Below the pieces are notes generated by a model. It had not been told where the DNA came from and made no database searches. It saw only the letters and a program-made list of their open reading frames with translations. A stretch of DNA of 64,000 nucleotides from Bosea sp. NBC_00550 (GTDB lineage: Bacteria; Pseudomonadota; Alphaproteobacteria; Rhizobiales; Beijerinckiaceae). Both the position numbers and the translations under genes were made by a program. This document shows positions 8,354 through 17,145 of the stretch, one piece after another. The stretch covers positions 2,790,001-2,854,000 of the forward strand of contig NZ_CP102772.1 of the NCBI RefSeq assembly GCF_026020075.1. Reading direction: 5' to 3'. Within the stretch, counting starts at the first letter, position 1. Every line of letters begins with the position of its first letter.

Positions 8354-9253
8354 ATGTCTTCGAAAACCCTAGCTTTCGCCCTGATTGCCGCCGCAACCGC
8401 GGCTCCCGCCTTCGCCGCCGACCTGACTTACCGCAAGGCCACCCTTGCGCCGGCACCGGTGGTCTCCGCCTGCGTGGATGAGGAAGGCATCCCGACCGAT
8501 GCCTTCGGCTTCACCACCGGCTCCGATGTCGCCAGCGTCGGCTCCTTCGGCCCGAGTCTCACCTATAACGGCGCCTTCGGCACGCGGACCGGCAGCTCGA
8601 ACGGACATGGGCTCACCCTGCAGGGCTCCTACGGCCTCTTCCCCTGCTTCGAGGTCGGCCCCTATGTGCTGGGTTCCTTCAGCAACGCCTCGGCTGGCGG
8701 CATCAGCGCCGACGAGCGCGCATTCGGCGCCGGTGTCGAGATGAAGTACCGCCTCCTCGGGCGCGACATGCACGGGCTCGGCCTCACCCTTGTCCTGGAT
8801 CCGAGCTTCAACCGTGCGGATCCCGACGGCGCCGGCCGCTTCACCACCTACAACACCGGCCTGCGCATCTTCGCTGACAAGGCGCTGATCCCGGGCAAGC
8901 TCTACGCCGCGCTCAACCTCTCGCAGGATCTGACCTGGACCGGCCCCTCGCCCTACCAGCGCTCCTCGACCTTCACGGTCGGCGGCTCGCTCGCCTGGCA
9001 GGTCCTGGACGGGCTCTATCTGAGCGGCGAAGTCCGCCACATGCGCGCCCATAACGATCTCGGCTTCGGCAACGAGTCGGGCTATGCCACTTTCGCCGGT
9101 CCCGGCGTGTTCTGGCAGGCGACCAAGCAGCTCGCCCTCTCCGCCGCCTACAACATCCAGGTCGCGGGCAAGGCCAAGGACCAGCCGGGCGATCTCGACC
9201 TGACCAATTTCAGCCAGCATCTCGTCAAGGTGAAGCTCGGATACAGCTTCTGA
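8354..9253 (+). CDS. Outer-membrane beta-barrel protein
   Basis: The 299-residue protein has a signal peptide ending TAAPAFAAD and a mature part built of alternating strands rich in Gly and aromatic residues, ending with VKVKLGYSF, the C-terminal Phe signature of outer-membrane barrels. The ATG at 8354 follows gcGGAGttt. A Mur-like box lies upstream. This combination makes a metal-linked porin such as MnoP a reasonable hypothesis, but I cannot confirm orthology. A strong terminator follows, so it is monocistronic. Confidence 0.82.
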   Translation: MSSKTLAFALIAAATAAPAFAADLTYRKATLAPAPVVSACVDEEGIPTDAFGFTTGSDVASVGSFGPSLTYNGAFGTRTGSSNGHGLTLQGSYGLFPCFEVGPYVLGSFSNASAGGISADERAFGAGVEMKYRLLGRDMHGLGLTLVLDPSFNRADPDGAGRFTTYNTGLRIFADKALIPGKLYAALNLSQDLTWTGPSPYQRSSTFTVGGSLAWQVLDGLYLSGEVRHMRAHNDLGFGNESGYATFAGPGVFWQATKQLALSAAYNIQVAGKAKDQPGDLDLTNFSQHLVKVKLGYSF

Positions 9254-9281
9254 CCCCGGTCGGAATTAAACGCCTGCGCAG

Positions 9282-9311
9282 GGGCGGCAGCGGCAACGCT
9301 GCCGCCCTTTT
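9282..9311 (+). terminator. Rho-independent terminator of the barrel gene
   Basis: A perfect 10-bp stem (gggcggcagc / gctgccgccc) with a 6-nt loop is followed by TTTT, about 30 nt after the stop. Confidence 0.9.
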
Positions 9312-9334
9312 CCGTTGCCGTCGTGCTGTCTGCG

Positions 9335-9363
9335 TTGACATACTCCCCCTGAGTACCTAGCGT
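9335..9363 (+). promoter_or_regulatory. frmR promoter with overlapping CsoR/FrmR-type operator
   Basis: A consensus -35 (TTGACA, 9335-9340) is followed after 17 nt by a weak -10-like TAGCGT. The spacer contains tactccccctgagta, in which TACT and AGTA flank a C-run. A/T-rich inverted arms around a G/C tract are the hallmark of operators of the CsoR/RcnR/FrmR family, so FrmR autoregulation is likely. Confidence 0.6.
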
Positions 9364-9395
9364 CGCGTCCGGATCGAACCCCTTGGCGCCCTCGC

Positions 9396-9677
9396 ATGCC
9401 TCATACGCCTGAAGAGAAGAAGCGCGCCGTCACGCGGCTGCGCCGGATCAGGGGGCAGACCGACGCCCTGATCGCGGCCGTGGAGCGCGGCGAGGAATGC
9501 GGCGCCCTGCTGCAGCAGCTCGCGGCGCTGCGCGGTGCCGCGACGGGGCTGATGGCCGAGGTCCTCGAAAGCCATCTGCGCGAGACCATGGCCCGCCCGG
9601 CCGAGGCCGCGAAGGCGGAAGCCGGAGACGACGAGATCGCCGCGATCATGCGGGTCATCCGCCCCTATCTGAAATGA
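9396..9677 (+). CDS. frmR: Formaldehyde-responsive repressor FrmR (CsoR/RcnR family)
   Basis: The 93-residue all-helical protein closely tracks E. coli Frm[21 protein letters not shown], then [17 protein letters not shown] and [14 protein letters not shown]. Pro2 and the single conserved Cys35 are the two residues that formaldehyde bridges to release DNA in E. coli FrmR. The protein is a tetrameric DNA-binding repressor. It heads the frmR-frmA-frmB cluster, 25 nt before frmA, downstream of a promoter carrying a fitting operator. A metal-sensing role (CsoR/RcnR) is less likely given the neighbours and the sequence match. Confidence 0.93.
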   Translation: MPHTPEEKKRAVTRLRRIRGQTDALIAAVERGEECGALLQQLAALRGAATGLMAEVLESHLRETMARPAEAAKAEAGDDEIAAIMRVIRPYLK

Positions 9678-9702
9678 ACGCTCGAAAAGAAGGAACCGCC
9701 CG

Positions 9703-10815
<1,113 letters not shown>

Positions 10816-10857
10816 GGCGCCGCTTTCTGGCCTTATCCATAGGGCACGGAAACACGG

Positions 10858-10966
10858 CGTCATCCCGGACAAGCGGCACAGCCGCGCCGATCCGGGATCC
10901 ATCATAGGGCTCGACCGCACTCTACGATGGATTCCGGATCTCCGCTTCGCTGCGTCCGGAATGACG
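10858..10966. repeat. Palindromic intergenic repeat (cgtcatcccgg type)
   Basis: An approximately 109-nt imperfect palindrome begins cgtcatcccgga and ends tccggaatgacg, with inner arms gatccgggatccatc / gatggattccggatc. It sits between frmA and frmB. A second member is at 46038-46135. Confidence 0.85.
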
Positions 10967-11015
10967 GCGCGGGTGTAATTGCCCTGCCGCGGAAGCTCGA
11001 TCGAAAGGACACCGC

Positions 11016-11852
11016 ATGGAACTCCTCTCCTCCTCGAAGGCCTTCGGCGGCTCACAGCGCGTCTACCGTCACGAAAGCACGGCCTGCGCCTGCCCGATGA
11101 ACTTCGCGATCTACCTGCCGCACCAGATCGAGGACGGGCCGGTGCCCGTGCTCTGGTATCTGTCGGGGTTGACCTGCACGCATCAGAACGTCGTGGACAA
11201 GGGCGAGTACCGCGCCGCCGCCGCCGCCAACGGCATCGCGATCATCTGCCCGGACACCAGCCCGCGCGGCGAGAACATTCCCGATGAGCCGGACAACTGG
11301 CAGTTCGGTTCCGGCGCCGGCTTCTATCTCGACGCCACGCAGGAGCCCTATGCCCGCAACTACCGGATGGAGAGCTATATCCGCGACGAGCTCCCGGCCC
11401 TCGTCGCCAAGAACTTTCCTCTCGACATGAGCCGGCAGGGCATCTTCGGCCATTCCATGGGTGGGCATGGCGCGATCACGCTGGCGCTGAAGAATCCGGA
11501 TCGCTACCGCTCGGTCTCCGCTTTCGCCCCTATCGCCCAGCCTTCGACCGCCGGCTGGTCGCGCCCAGCCTTCCAGAAATATCTCGGCCCGGACGAAACG
11601 ACCTGGCGCGCCTACGACTCGACCTTGCTGATCGCGGACGGACATCGCATCCCCGATCTCCTGGTCGATCAGGGCACAGCCGACGGCTTCCTCGAAGAGG
11701 GCCTGCGCCCGCAGCTGCTCGAGATAGCCTGCGCCACGGCCGGCATCCCGCTGCAGCTGACGATGCGGGACGGCTACGATCATTCCTACAGCTTCATCTC
11801 GACCTTCATGGCGCAGCATGTCGCCTGGCACGCCGAGCGTCTGGTCGCCTAG
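11016..11852 (+). CDS. frmB: S-formylglutathione hydrolase
   Basis: It hydrolyses S-formylglutathione to formate and glutathione, completing formaldehyde detoxification. The 278-residue alpha/beta hydrolase has the nucleophile elbow GHSMGGHGA, the Asp in DQGTADGFLEEGL and the His of GYDHSYSFIST, forming the Ser-Asp-His triad of the esterase D family. CPMNFAIYLP and WYLSGLTCTHQN are family blocks. It is separated from frmA by a 200-nt gap holding a palindromic repeat. Formate can enter folate metabolism through Fhs, encoded at 18908. Confidence 0.97.
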   Translation: MELLSSSKAFGGSQRVYRHESTACACPMNFAIYLPHQIEDGPVPVLWYLSGLTCTHQNVVDKGEYRAAAAANGIAIICPDTSPRGENIPDEPDNWQFGSGAGFYLDATQEPYARNYRMESYIRDELPALVAKNFPLDMSRQGIFGHSMGGHGAITLALKNPDRYRSVSAFAPIAQPSTAGWSRPAFQKYLGPDETTWRAYDSTLLIADGHRIPDLLVDQGTADGFLEEGLRPQLLEIACATAGIPLQLTMRDGYDHSYSFISTFMAQHVAWHAERLVA

Positions 11853-11935
11853 TCGGTTCGCATAGCGGGAACGGTCGCTTCTCGGCTGCGTTGGGGCTGT
11901 CAGGACAGCCTTGATCGGCACGGGGGAATTTCACC

Positions 11936-12346
11936 ATGGCCAAGCGCCGTCTGCCGCAAAGCGACCGCTCGCTCTTCACCCGCCTTTCGCAATGGGTCGC
12001 TCATTGGGCCGGCAAGCCGCAGACCTTCTTCGGCGCCGGCGCCCTCATCGTGGTGTGGGCACTTTCCGGGCCGATCTTCAGCTTCAACGACACCTGGCAG
12101 CTCGTCATCAACACCTCGACCACCATCGTCACTTTCCTGATGGTCTTCATCATCCAGAACAGCCAGAACCGCGACACGGCGGCGATGCAGATCAAGCTCG
12201 ATGAGCTGATCTGGAAGCTGGAGGGCGCGCGCGAAGAGCTGCTCGATCTCGAAGAGCTGGATGAAGAGAAGATCGAAAAGATCCGCCAGGAATTCGAGGA
12301 CATGGCGGCCAAGGCCCGCAAGGCGGCCGGTAAGCCCGCGAGCTAA
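11936..12346 (+). CDS. Low-affinity iron permease family membrane protein
   Basis: The 136-residue protein has two hydrophobic helices (FFGAGALIVVWALSGPIF, and a second with TIVTFLMVFIIQNSQNRD) and a charged coiled-coil tail (DELIWKLEGAREELLDLEEL). The TFLMVFIIQNSQNRD(T/S)-A-A-(M/I)-Q-x-K-LDEL pattern is the signature of the bacterial 'low affinity iron permease' family (related to fungal Fet4). Iron transport is not demonstrated for the short bacterial forms. It is monocistronic. Confidence 0.88.
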   Translation: MAKRRLPQSDRSLFTRLSQWVAHWAGKPQTFFGAGALIVVWALSGPIFSFNDTWQLVINTSTTIVTFLMVFIIQNSQNRDTAAMQIKLDELIWKLEGAREELLDLEELDEEKIEKIRQEFEDMAAKARKAAGKPAS

Positions 12347-12531
12347 GCACCCGCGCGAACAGCCGGCTCTCGCCTGCGTAGCGACGGGGCCCGTGGCCAG
12401 CATCGCTACCGGCGAGGGAAGAACATGCCAGGGTGGAATTTCTCTTCCCCTTTGCCCCCCTGCGAAATAGTTCATCCAAATGAAGGATGTGACTTAAGGT
12501 AATTTAGGGCCACATCTCGCCGGGGGGCCAA

Positions 12532-12837
12532 ATGGGGCGTGGCCTATCGATGGCGGATTTGCAGATCGCTCACGTCAATGAGTGCGGAAACTATTTCGTG
12601 ATCGTTCCGGTCGAGAGTTCTTTCGGGACGCAGACGCGCGTCGCCCAGGAAGCGGCTATCGACAGAATGCGGCTTGCCGCGATGTCCGCGCGCCTTAGCG
12701 GCACCGTCGTTCCGGTCTGGGAGGACGGCGACAGGCTGGTTTTCCGCGCGCCGCAACGCTTTCACAGCTTCTTCAGGAGCATGTCGCTGTCGCTCATCCG
12801 CAGCAAGCTGAACGCGACCTTGACCTGTCAGGGGTAG
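12532..12837 (+). CDS. Hypothetical protein (up to 101 aa)
   Basis: A small frame of good local codon character encodes MGRGLSMADLQIAHVNECGN and then a strand-rich segment ending in a basic amphipathic helix (FFRSMSLSLIRSKLNATLTC). Two starts are possible, 12532 (after a G-rich stretch) and 12550. I do not recognise a family. It stands alone between an iron-permease-like gene and an outer-membrane protein gene. Confidence 0.45.
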   Translation: MGRGLSMADLQIAHVNECGNYFVIVPVESSFGTQTRVAQEAAIDRMRLAAMSARLSGTVVPVWEDGDRLVFRAPQRFHSFFRSMSLSLIRSKLNATLTCQG

Positions 12838-13112
12838 GAGCGCCTGTTCCGCGCCACCGCATCGCCCTGACAGACCGGCAGTCACCGCCGGAGCCTGGCG
12901 CAAATTCGGCCGCCAGCGTTCGCACCTTCGCTTCTACCCCGCCAGCAGACTGGAAATAGTGAAGTTCCGTTAACATTCGCGGCTATCTTCAGGAAAAAGT
13001 AAGGTTAGCCGTTAGGGTTAAGGGTCATTTAAGAAATCTCTGCCAAGGTCCTTCCTGTTGGTAACTCGCGCGGGCTGCGTTTTTGCGCCGCGCAAACGCG
13101 AAGGACACTGCC

Positions 13113-13961
13113 ATGGGCAGCCTGAAAACTCTCGCGCTGGCGGGCGGCTTGGCCCTCGGCGCATCCGCCGCGGCCCATGCTGCCGATCTTGCCTATGCCC
13201 CGCCGCCCCCGCCGGAGCCGCTTGGCCTCAAGGGCACCATCTCCAGCGGCTTCTATCTGCGCGGCGATATCGGCGTCGGCGTCCAGACCATCGGCAGGTA
13301 CCACCAGGACGACGTCGTCCAGTTCGGCGGCAGCTTCTTCGGCCAGACCGATAATTCGGCCTTCTTCGCCGGCCTCGGCGTCGGCTATCGCTTCAACAAC
13401 TGGCTGCGCTTCGACATCACCGGCGAATATCGCGGCTCGTCGTCGATCGGGGTGAACGACATCGTTTTCAACCCCTTCATCAACGACAACCAGACCAACA
13501 CCTACAAGGGCAACCTGTCTTCGCTGGTCACCCTGTTCAACGGCTATTTCGACCTCGGCACCTGGAACTGCCTGACGCCCTATATCGGCGCCGGCATCGG
13601 CTTCTCCCAGAACCGCATCAGCGGTCTGACCGATCAGGGCTCCGTCGCCGGCTTCCCGACGCTTGGCTATGCCAGCAACGGCACCAAGACCGATCTCGCC
13701 TGGGCACTCATGGCCGGCCTCGGATACGAGGTGAACAAGAACCTCACGCTCGAGTTGGGCTACCGCTATCTCAACCTCGGCGACGCCCAGTCAGGCCGGA
13801 TCGTCAACGCCTTCAACGGCGATATCTACGCCCCGCTCAAGTCCAGGAACATCGACAGCCACGATTTCCGCATCGGCATGCGCTGGAACTTCGGCGATCC
13901 GAACTGCTGCGGCACGCCGGAGCCGGTCGCCTACGCGCCGCCGGTCGTGCGCAAGTACTGA
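13113..13961 (+). CDS. Outer-membrane beta-barrel protein (Omp25/31-like)
   Basis: The 282-residue protein has a signal peptide ending AAAHAAD, a proline-rich linker (APPPPPEP) and a barrel with ISSGFYLRGDIGVGVQ, FAGLGVGYRFNNWLRFDITG, LGYEVNKNLTLELGYRYLNL and DFRIGMRWNFG. The Y-L-R-G-D-I-G-x-G start and LELGYRYLN strand are typical of the small Omp25/31-type porin-like proteins of Rhizobiales. The tail after the last barrel strand (a CC-containing extension ending VRKY) is unusual for this family. The ATG at 13113 follows GAAGGA. A terminator follows. Confidence 0.85.
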   Translation: MGSLKTLALAGGLALGASAAAHAADLAYAPPPPPEPLGLKGTISSGFYLRGDIGVGVQTIGRYHQDDVVQFGGSFFGQTDNSAFFAGLGVGYRFNNWLRFDITGEYRGSSSIGVNDIVFNPFINDNQTNTYKGNLSSLVTLFNGYFDLGTWNCLTPYIGAGIGFSQNRISGLTDQGSVAGFPTLGYASNGTKTDLAWALMAGLGYEVNKNLTLELGYRYLNLGDAQSGRIVNAFNGDIYAPLKSRNIDSHDFRIGMRWNFGDPNCCGTPEPVAYAPPVVRKY

Positions 13962-13986
13962 CACGGCCTCCACAAGCTGCAACCGA

Positions 13987-14014
13987 ACGGCGCGGATCAC
14001 TTCCGCGCCGTTTT
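13987..14014 (+). terminator. Rho-independent terminator between the barrel gene and gpmI
   Basis: A perfect 10-bp stem (acggcgcgga / tccgcgccgt) with a 5-nt loop and TTTT serves the plus-strand gene; it may also act on convergent gpmI transcription. Confidence 0.88.
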
Positions 14015-14034
14015 GCGTTGACGGTCCGCTCGCT

Positions 14035-15549
14035 TCAGCGCAGCAGCGACCGCCCTGTCATCTCGGCCGGCTGCTCCAGGCCCATCAGTGCCAGCAGCGT
14101 CGGCGAGATGTCGGCGAGGCGCCCGTCCGCCAGGGCTCCGGCCTGCCCGCCGATCAGCATCAGCGGCACCGGGTTGGTGGTGTGCGCCGTATGCGGCTTG
14201 CCGGTCAGCGGATCGACCATCAGCTCGGCATTGCCATGGTCGGCGGTGACGAGCAGCGCGCCGCCCGCCCGCTGCACGGCATCCGCGATGGCGCCCAGCC
14301 CGGCATCGACCGTCTCGACCGCCTTGATCGCGGCGGCCAGCACGCCGGTATGACCGACCATGTCGGCATTGGCGAAATTCAGCACGACGAGGTCGTAGCG
14401 CCCGGAATCGATCGCCTCGACCGCCTTGGCGGTCAGCTCCGGCGCCGACATCTCCGGCTGCAAATCGTAGGTCGCGACCTTCGGCGAAGGCGCCATCACC
14501 CGGTCCTCGCCGGGATAGGGCGTCTCCTCGCCGCCGTTGAAGAAATAGGTGACGTGCGGATATTTCTCGGTTTCCGCCATGCGGACCTGCTTGAGGCCCG
14601 CCTTGGCCACCGTCTCGCCCAGCCCCTCGGCGAGCGTCTGGGCTGCGAACAGCATCGGCATGACCTTGTCGAGCTCGGCGCTGTAGGAGGTCATGCTGAC
14701 GGCCTTGACCAGCTGCGGCCGGCGCGGGCGCATGAACCCGGCGAAGTCTGGCTCCAGCACCGCGCCGAGGATCTCGCGGATGCGGTCGGAGCGGAAATTG
14801 AAGCTGAGCAGGCCATCGCCATCCCGCATGCCGGCATAGCCGCCGACCGCGGCCGGGACGATGAACTCGTCGGTGACATCCTGCGCATAGGCGGCCGCGA
14901 TCGCCGCGTCGGCCGTGGCGAATGCAGCGCCCTCCCCCAGCACCATGGCGCGCCAGGCCTTCTCGACGCGCTCCCAGCGGTTGTCGCGGTCCATGGCGTA
15001 ATAGCGGCCGGAGACGCTGGCGATCACCGCTTCCGGCGGCAACGCCGCCGCGAAGGCCCTGACGTAATCCGCTGCCGATTGCGGCGGCGTATCGCGCCCG
15101 TCCGTGAAGACGTGGACACGGACCCGAATGCCCTGGCTGACCAGGATCCGGGCAAGCGCCACCGCATGGTCCTGATGGGCATGGACGCCGCCCGGCGACA
15201 CCAGGCCGAGCAGATGGCAGGTTCCGCCGCTCGCCTTCAGCTCGTCGACGAGGCCGGTCGCCGCAAGCGCCGCCGCGATCGAACCGTCGGTGATCGCCTG
15301 GTTGATCCGCGGCAGGTCCTGCATCACCACGCGGCCGGCGCCGAGATTGAGATGGCCGACCTCGGAATTGCCCATCTGGCCCTCCGGAAGCCCGACATCG
15401 AGCCCGGAGGTCCGCAGGAAGGCATGCGGACAGCTCGCCCAGAAGCGGTCGAAGTTCGGGGTCGCAGCCAGCCGGACCGCGTTGTCCTCGCTCTCCTCGC
15501 GCCAGCCCCAGCCATCGAGGATCATCAGCATCACGGGGCGAGGCGGCAT
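14035..15549 (-). CDS. gpmI: 2,3-bisphosphoglycerate-independent phosphoglycerate mutase
   Basis: It interconverts 3- and 2-phosphoglycerate. The 504-residue enzyme is of the alkaline-phosphatase superfamily, with VMLMILDGWGWREE at the N-terminus, the catalytic-serine loop LPEGQMGNSEVGHLNLGAGR (Ser in GNSEVGH), HVFTDGRDTPPQSA, and the metal-binding TADHGNAE. It needs Mn2+. The ATG at 15549 gives the usual length; the upstream in-frame start would add 17 unrelated residues. It is convergent with the barrel gene and divergent from the haloacid dehalogenase gene. Confidence 0.97.
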   Translation of the reverse strand: MPPRPVMLMILDGWGWREESEDNAVRLAATPNFDRFWASCPHAFLRTSGLDVGLPEGQMGNSEVGHLNLGAGRVVMQDLPRINQAITDGSIAAALAATGLVDELKASGGTCHLLGLVSPGGVHAHQDHAVALARILVSQGIRVRVHVFTDGRDTPPQSAADYVRAFAAALPPEAVIASVSGRYYAMDRDNRWERVEKAWRAMVLGEGAAFATADAAIAAAYAQDVTDEFIVPAAVGGYAGMRDGDGLLSFNFRSDRIREILGAVLEPDFAGFMRPRRPQLVKAVSMTSYSAELDKVMPMLFAAQTLAEGLGETVAKAGLKQVRMAETEKYPHVTYFFNGGEETPYPGEDRVMAPSPKVATYDLQPEMSAPELTAKAVEAIDSGRYDLVVLNFANADMVGHTGVLAAAIKAVETVDAGLGAIADAVQRAGGALLVTADHGNAELMVDPLTGKPHTAHTTNPVPLMLIGGQAGALADGRLADISPTLLALMGLEQPAEMTGRSLLR

Positions 15550-15665
15550 CGGCTGAACCTGTCGGCGTCTGTGAAGGATGGTTGTGCGGATATCACGCAC
15601 CGCGCCGTCAATGCGAGTGCTAAGAAAGCGGCAGGACCGCGGCGAAGCCCCGACGGAGGACAGCG

Positions 15666-16415
15666 ATGGCGATCAAGGCGCTGGTTTTCGATGCCTACGG
15701 CACGCTCTTCGACGTGCAATCCGTGGCTGGCATCACCGACGCGGCCTTTCCCGGACATGGCGCGACGATCACCCAGATCTGGCGGCTGAAACAGCTCGAA
15801 TACACCTGGCTGCGCGCCCTGATGGGCCGCTATGAGGATTTCTGGACGGTCACGCGCGACTCGCTCGATTTCAGCCTGAGGACGCTCGGCCTCTCCGCAC
15901 CGCCGGACCTCGTCACCCGGATCGCCGAAGCCTATGACGCGCTCGCGCTTTACCCGGAGGCGCGCACGGCGCTGGAGGGGCTCGCCTCCCACCGCCTCGC
16001 CATCTTCTCGAACGGCAGCCCAGCCATGCTGAAGCGGCTCGTCGCGCATGCCGGTATCGGCGAACTGCTGGAAACCGTGATCAGCGTCGACGAGATCGGC
16101 GTCTACAAGCCCGATCCGCGCGGCTACGCTCATGTCGAGAAGCGGCTCGGCCTGGCCCGCGAGGAGATCCTCTTCGTCTCATCCAACGGCTTCGACATCG
16201 CCGGCGCCAAGGCGCACGGCTTCCATGTCGCCCGCATAGAGCGTGTGTCGGCAGGCAGGCTGCGCAGCGAGCTCGAAGCCGCCGCCACGATCGACCCCGC
16301 GCTGATGTTCAAGGCGCTCAGGATGCAGCCGGAGCAGCTCGGCTTCCAGGCCGATGCGACCATTGCCGCGCTGACCGATCTCGTCTCCTATGTCGCCGGA
16401 TTGAGACAGGCCTGA
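15666..16415 (+). CDS. Haloacid dehalogenase, type II
   Basis: The 249-residue HAD-superfamily enzyme appears to have the complete L-2-haloacid dehalogenase active site: nucleophile Asp and Thr in VFDAYGTLFD, the substrate-binding Arg region (LEYTWLRALMGRYEDFW), Ser-Asn in IFSNGSP, Lys and Tyr in VYKPDPRGYAHV, and FVSSNGFDIAGA with the final Asp. This set distinguishes type II dehalogenases from generic HAD phosphatases, so hydrolysis of L-2-haloacids to D-2-hydroxyacids is likely. It is followed 19 nt later by a glutathione transferase gene, suggesting a small detoxification operon. Confidence 0.93.
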   Translation: MAIKALVFDAYGTLFDVQSVAGITDAAFPGHGATITQIWRLKQLEYTWLRALMGRYEDFWTVTRDSLDFSLRTLGLSAPPDLVTRIAEAYDALALYPEARTALEGLASHRLAIFSNGSPAMLKRLVAHAGIGELLETVISVDEIGVYKPDPRGYAHVEKRLGLAREEILFVSSNGFDIAGAKAHGFHVARIERVSAGRLRSELEAAATIDPALMFKALRMQPEQLGFQADATIAALTDLVSYVAGLRQA

Positions 16416-16434
16416 GCGCCGCCGAGGAGCCACC

Positions 16435-17121
16435 ATGATCAAGGTCTACTACCACCCCTCGCCCAACCCCGCGAAGGTGGCGCTGTTTCTGGAGGAGGCC
16501 GGCCTGCCCTACGAGATGGTGCCGGTCGACACCCGCAAGGGCGAGCAGTTCAAGCCGGAATTCCTCGCGATCAACCCCAACGCCAAGACGCCGGCCCTGA
16601 CCGACGGCGACGTCACCGTCTTCGACTCGAACGCTATCCTGCTCTACCTCGCCGAGAAGACCGGGCAGTTCCTGCCCGAGGATACGCCGAGGGCGCGCGG
16701 CGATATGCTGTCCTGGCTGATGTTCGTCGCCACAGGCATCGGTCCCTATTGCGGCCAGGCGGTGCATTTCAGCCGCTTCGCGCCGGAGAAGATTCCCTAC
16801 GCCATCAACCGCTACGCCCGCGAGGCCGAGCGCCACTGGGGCATCATCGACGATTTGCTCGGCAGGCGCCGCTATATGCTCGGGGACCGCTACACGCTCG
16901 TCGACATGTCCGTCTGGGGCTGGGCGACGCGGCTGTCCTTCGCGATCGGCGACGCATGGCCCGAGATGTTCCCGCATGTGAAGCGCCATCTCGACGAGAT
17001 CTCGGCCCGGCCCGCGGCCCAGCGCGCCGTGGCACTGAAGGATCAGTTCGCTTTCAAGACGGAGTTCGACGACGAGGCGCGGAAGTTCCTGTTCCCGCAG
17101 AATGCCCGCATCGCCGGCTGA
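16435..17121 (+). CDS. Glutathione S-transferase
   Basis: The 228-residue protein has the GST N-terminal thioredoxin-fold domain (KVYYHPSPNPAKVALFLEEA, NPNAKTPALTDGDVTVFDSN with the cis-Pro and glutathione-binding Asp-Ser) and an all-helical C-terminal domain (YMLGDRYTLVDMSVWGWATR, the conserved capping motif). It resembles the bacterial YghU/theta-like group. The substrate is unknown. It is immediately downstream of the haloacid dehalogenase gene. Confidence 0.93.
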   Translation: MIKVYYHPSPNPAKVALFLEEAGLPYEMVPVDTRKGEQFKPEFLAINPNAKTPALTDGDVTVFDSNAILLYLAEKTGQFLPEDTPRARGDMLSWLMFVATGIGPYCGQAVHFSRFAPEKIPYAINRYAREAERHWGIIDDLLGRRRYMLGDRYTLVDMSVWGWATRLSFAIGDAWPEMFPHVKRHLDEISARPAAQRAVALKDQFAFKTEFDDEARKFLFPQNARIAG

Positions 17122-17145
17122 TCGGACTTTGCCGGCGCCTGCACC

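Noticed and set aside
14182..15789. Plus-strand frame of 535 codons across gpmI
   Set aside because: It is the antisense of a clear phosphoglycerate mutase; its composition is His/Arg/Asp-rich with no recognisable domain.
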